A model generated the notes under the pieces. The model was not told where the DNA came from, made no database searches, and saw only the letters and a program-made list of their open reading frames with translations. The position numbers and the translations under genes are program-made. A stretch of 15,814 bases of DNA from an uncultured Chitinophagaceae bacterium (GTDB taxonomy: Bacteria; Bacteroidota; Bacteroidia; Chitinophagales; Chitinophagaceae): contig CAMPGT010000063.1 of the NCBI GenBank assembly GCA_946885665.1, forward strand, positions 1 through 15,814. The letters run 5' to 3'. Shown here in pieces: positions 13,511 to 15,814 of the stretch (position 1 is the stretch's first letter; the number at the start of each line of letters is the position of its first letter).

Positions 13511-15814
13511 TTATCTTTTTCCAAAATTTCTAAGATTGTACGTAAACGTCAGCATAAAATATTGCTGAAGTACCTGCGTCTGCACATCTTCGATATAAGT
13601 TTCTTCCACATTCCTGGAGATGCTTTGGTTCTGTTTCAGCAAATCAAAAACAGTTAGCTTCAGCTCTCCCCTGTTCTTCTTTAAGAATTTCTTGCCTACG
13701 CCAATATTCCATAACCAGAAACTTTGATTGTAGCCGTCTGTAAGCCCGCGGTACGACTGGTTATTCAAATCATTCTGGAATAACCAACCGTTGTTGCTCA
13801 GCAAATTCAGCCTTGCCCCCGCCACCTGGCTGAAATAGTTATTGTTCAACGCCGGCTGTATTGAATTCTTCACCTTGTTAAAGTTGGCCGTGTACGACAC
13901 CGTGAAGTCCACATTTTCACTGATGTTGCTCGCCAGTACAGCGCCGGCATTATACGTTTGGTTTTCCGAAACATTCGAAACATTATTGATCAACCCCGGA
14001 ACCTTTCCATAACTGTAACCGGCGTTCCAGTTAAGTGTCGATTTAATAAATTTCAGCGGCATCCCCAATGTCACAAATGACCTCAGGTTCCAGTATCCGT
14101 CGAGGTTTATTGGCTTGGTCAGCTCCGATCCTTTATACAACGTTACTGAACTGGATATGACAGAATCGGCAGAGGCGAGAAAGGTGGCGTTGCCCACATA
14201 GTTATCCGTCTTCTGAAAAAATAAATTACTCAATAAACTGATGCCCTTTGTACTGTTGGTGTAAGTGTACCTGAAAATCATATTGTGCGAAAACTGCTGA
14301 TCGAGGTTAGGATTGCCCGTAGAAAGCCGCAGCGGGTTATTATTATTGATCACATCCTGCAATTGGTTGATGGAAGGCGCAGAGGTGTTTGAACGGTACG
14401 ACAACCTGATGCTGCTTTTTGGCGAGAGCTTGCTGTTCCACATTGCGCTGGGCAAAATGTTCCGAAAAGTTCTGTCGACAGTGGCCCGGTAAGGAAATTC
14501 CTGGTCGCTGTGAAGATCTGCCTGCTGGTAGTTGATGCCGATTGAAAACGAATTGGCCCTGGTTCCGTACCGGTAACTCACACCGCCGTTCTGCCGTGCG
14601 TAGGTATTGTCGAACTGATTGGAAAGGCTCGTGTCGAACAGACTGTATTTGCCGTTAAAGTAATCATACTGAAAGGCGTCGCGGTCGGAATGGTTAACGG
14701 AGTAAGAGGGCCTGTAATTAAACCGCAACATCCCCTTTTTGCCCACCGGTTCGGTGTAGGAAATACTTGCCGACAATTGGTACCCGTCCTGCTGTTTGTT
14801 GCTCATTTGCCGCAAAGAATCATCGAGTCCGCCATTTGTTTCAAACGAATGGTTCACGGCTTCAAGAAACGTTTCACCATCCCTGTTGTTGAAAGAAGTT
14901 CCCAGGTTAACGGTGAGGCTCCTTCCGCGTTTTGCAAACGCGTGCCTGAACAGGATGTTATTATTGATGTTATACCCTGAATTATTGCTAATGTTGCTAT
15001 TGCCCGATTGACTGGTAATGTTTTTGCCTTCTGTAAAATTTTCTGCCGTTACGCCCGACAGCGCTTCGTTTTTTTGAAAGCTAATATTGGGTGTGAAGAT
15101 GAGCGTGTTCGACGAATCCATTTTGTACTCCAGTCGCATATTGAACCGGTGATTGTAATTTTCGGAGCGAGACGTACTCTTTTCATTATAAAACTGGCTC
15201 GAATCTGCGTTAATAAAGTACTCGCGGTTCACCTGTTCTTCGGCGTTGTTGTTGCTGTTGTTGAAGAAGTAGCTTCCCGTCACTTCCAGCTTCTTGCTCC
15301 ATTGGTCGGAGAAATTGATGCCGAACGAATTTGTTTTGCTGATACCGCTTTGCTGTCCGACCAGGAAGTTGCCCGAATTGCCGAAACCTCTTCCGCCGCC
15401 ACCGCCCCTGCCGCTACGGCGACCACCGCCGCGCTGGCCGCCGCTGCTAATCACGCCCAGAAGATCTTCGGTGGCAAAATTCTGCATATTGATGTTGTTG
15501 GTCAGTCCAACCAGCGAAATGCGGCGCGTGCCGTCGAATATGCTGACGTTGCCTCCGGCCGAATAACGGCCATCGGTGCCATAACCTGCAAACACACGTC
15601 CAAACTGGCCGTTGCGCATGTTTGGCTTCGTTACGATGTTGATGCCTTTTGCGGTATTCTCATCTTCAATACCGGTAAGCTGCGCCTCTTCGCTCAGCCT
15701 GTCGAACACCTGTATCTTATCTATGATCTCAGCGGGAAGGTTTTTCAGTGCGGCAGTGGCATCTTCGCCGAAAAACTCGCGGCCGTCAACGGTTACTTTC
15801 TTTACATCTTCTCC
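13511..15814 (-). CDS. TonB-dependent receptor-like outer-membrane beta-barrel family protein (5' end outside window)
   Basis: This is an open frame of 767 codons running to the right edge with no stop, so the gene starts beyond the window. The GTG at 15709 is internal, because the 35 codons before it (VTVDGREFFGEDATAALKNL, then PAEIIDKIQVFDR) encode recognisable plug-domain sequence. The plug continues with SEEAQLTGIEDENTAKGINI then VTKPNMRNGQFG. The rest is a large barrel with alternating aromatic strands, matching the 'outer membrane protein beta-barrel' family of Bacteroidota. An odd Gly/Arg-rich stretch (about 15380-15442, GGQRGGGRRSGRGGGGGRG) interrupts the first barrel strands. The protein ends TFTYNLRNFGKR rather than with a terminal aromatic residue. 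Usual members have an N-terminal CarboxypepD-reg-like domain and signal peptide, not visible here. The substrate is unknown; such proteins are not necessarily TonB-energised importers. Confidence 0.88.
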   Translation of the reverse strand, partial: GEDVKKVTVDGREFFGEDATAALKNLPAEIIDKIQVFDRLSEEAQLTGIEDENTAKGINIVTKPNMRNGQFGRVFAGYGTDGRYSAGGNVSIFDGTRRISLVGLTNNINMQNFATEDLLGVISSGGQRGGGRRSGRGGGGGRGFGNSGNFLVGQQSGISKTNSFGINFSDQWSKKLEVTGSYFFNNSNNNAEEQVNREYFINADSSQFYNEKSTSRSENYNHRFNMRLEYKMDSSNTLIFTPNISFQKNEALSGVTAENFTEGKNITSQSGNSNISNNSGYNINNNILFRHAFAKRGRSLTVNLGTSFNNRDGETFLEAVNHSFETNGGLDDSLRQMSNKQQDGYQLSASISYTEPVGKKGMLRFNYRPSYSVNHSDRDAFQYDYFNGKYSLFDTSLSNQFDNTYARQNGGVSYRYGTRANSFSIGINYQQADLHSDQEFPYRATVDRTFRNILPSAMWNSKLSPKSSIRLSYRSNTSAPSINQLQDVINNNNPLRLSTGNPNLDQQFSHNMIFRYTYTNSTKGISLLSNLFFQKTDNYVGNATFLASADSVISSSVTLYKGSELTKPINLDGYWNLRSFVTLGMPLKFIKSTLNWNAGYSYGKVPGLINNVSNVSENQTYNAGAVLASNISENVDFTVSYTANFNKVKNSIQPALNNNYFSQVAGARLNLLSNNGWLFQNDLNNQSYRGLTDGYNQSFWLWNIGVGKKFLKKNRGELKLTVFDLLKQNQSISRNVEETYIEDVQTQVLQQYFMLTFTYNLRNFGKR

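Noticed and set aside
15707..15709. GTG start for the outer-membrane barrel protein
   Set aside because: The frame is open to the window edge and the 35 upstream codons encode plug-domain sequence, so the gene begins outside the window.

Overview
The window looks like chromosomal DNA of a Bacteroidota bacterium, most likely family Chitinophagaceae (inference). The evidence is two TonB-dependent outer-membrane receptors (one with a carboxypeptidase-regulatory-like N-terminus, one of the 'outer membrane protein beta-barrel' family), an orphan tandem-FtsX permease with no ATPase beside it, weak Shine-Dalgarno sequences, TAnnTTTG-type promoter boxes and 7-bp tandem repeats between genes. No tRNA, rRNA, CRISPR array, insertion sequence or phage gene was seen.

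Layout. 1-171 holds the 3' end of a Gfo/Idh/MocA oxidoreductase, followed by a small DUF2007-like protein (246-485, +). On the minus strand lie a GAPDH-family enzyme (508-1497), a repeat-rich spacer (1498-1737), and a two-gene unit: a DUF3037 protein (1738-2121) whose start overlaps the end of a HipA-like kinase (2099-2887). Divergent from it is a glycoside hydrolase family 15 gene (2957-4789, +) with a hairpin terminator. Then come an aldo/keto reductase (5028-5999, -), a MacB/FtsX-type permease (6146-8503, +), an eight-TM sensor histidine kinase (8671-10203, +), a secreted SGNH hydrolase (10196-10870, -) whose stop overlaps that of the kinase, a TonB-dependent siderophore-type receptor (11052-13466, +) and a second large TonB-receptor-like barrel protein running off the right edge (13511-15814, -). 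An 18-bp hairpin built from heptamer repeats separates the last two.

The genes mostly stand alone, with orientation changing at almost every junction. The only clear co-transcribed and probably translationally coupled pair is the HipA-like kinase with DUF3037, which is the best candidate here for an uncharacterised functional module. The other points of interest are regulatory: heptamer arrays that may supply promoter -33 elements or terminator stems, a terminator-like hairpin just upstream of the histidine kinase start, and a GAPDH with an unusual active-site peptide. I found no obvious large novel system; most of the window is ordinary accessory and housekeeping content.
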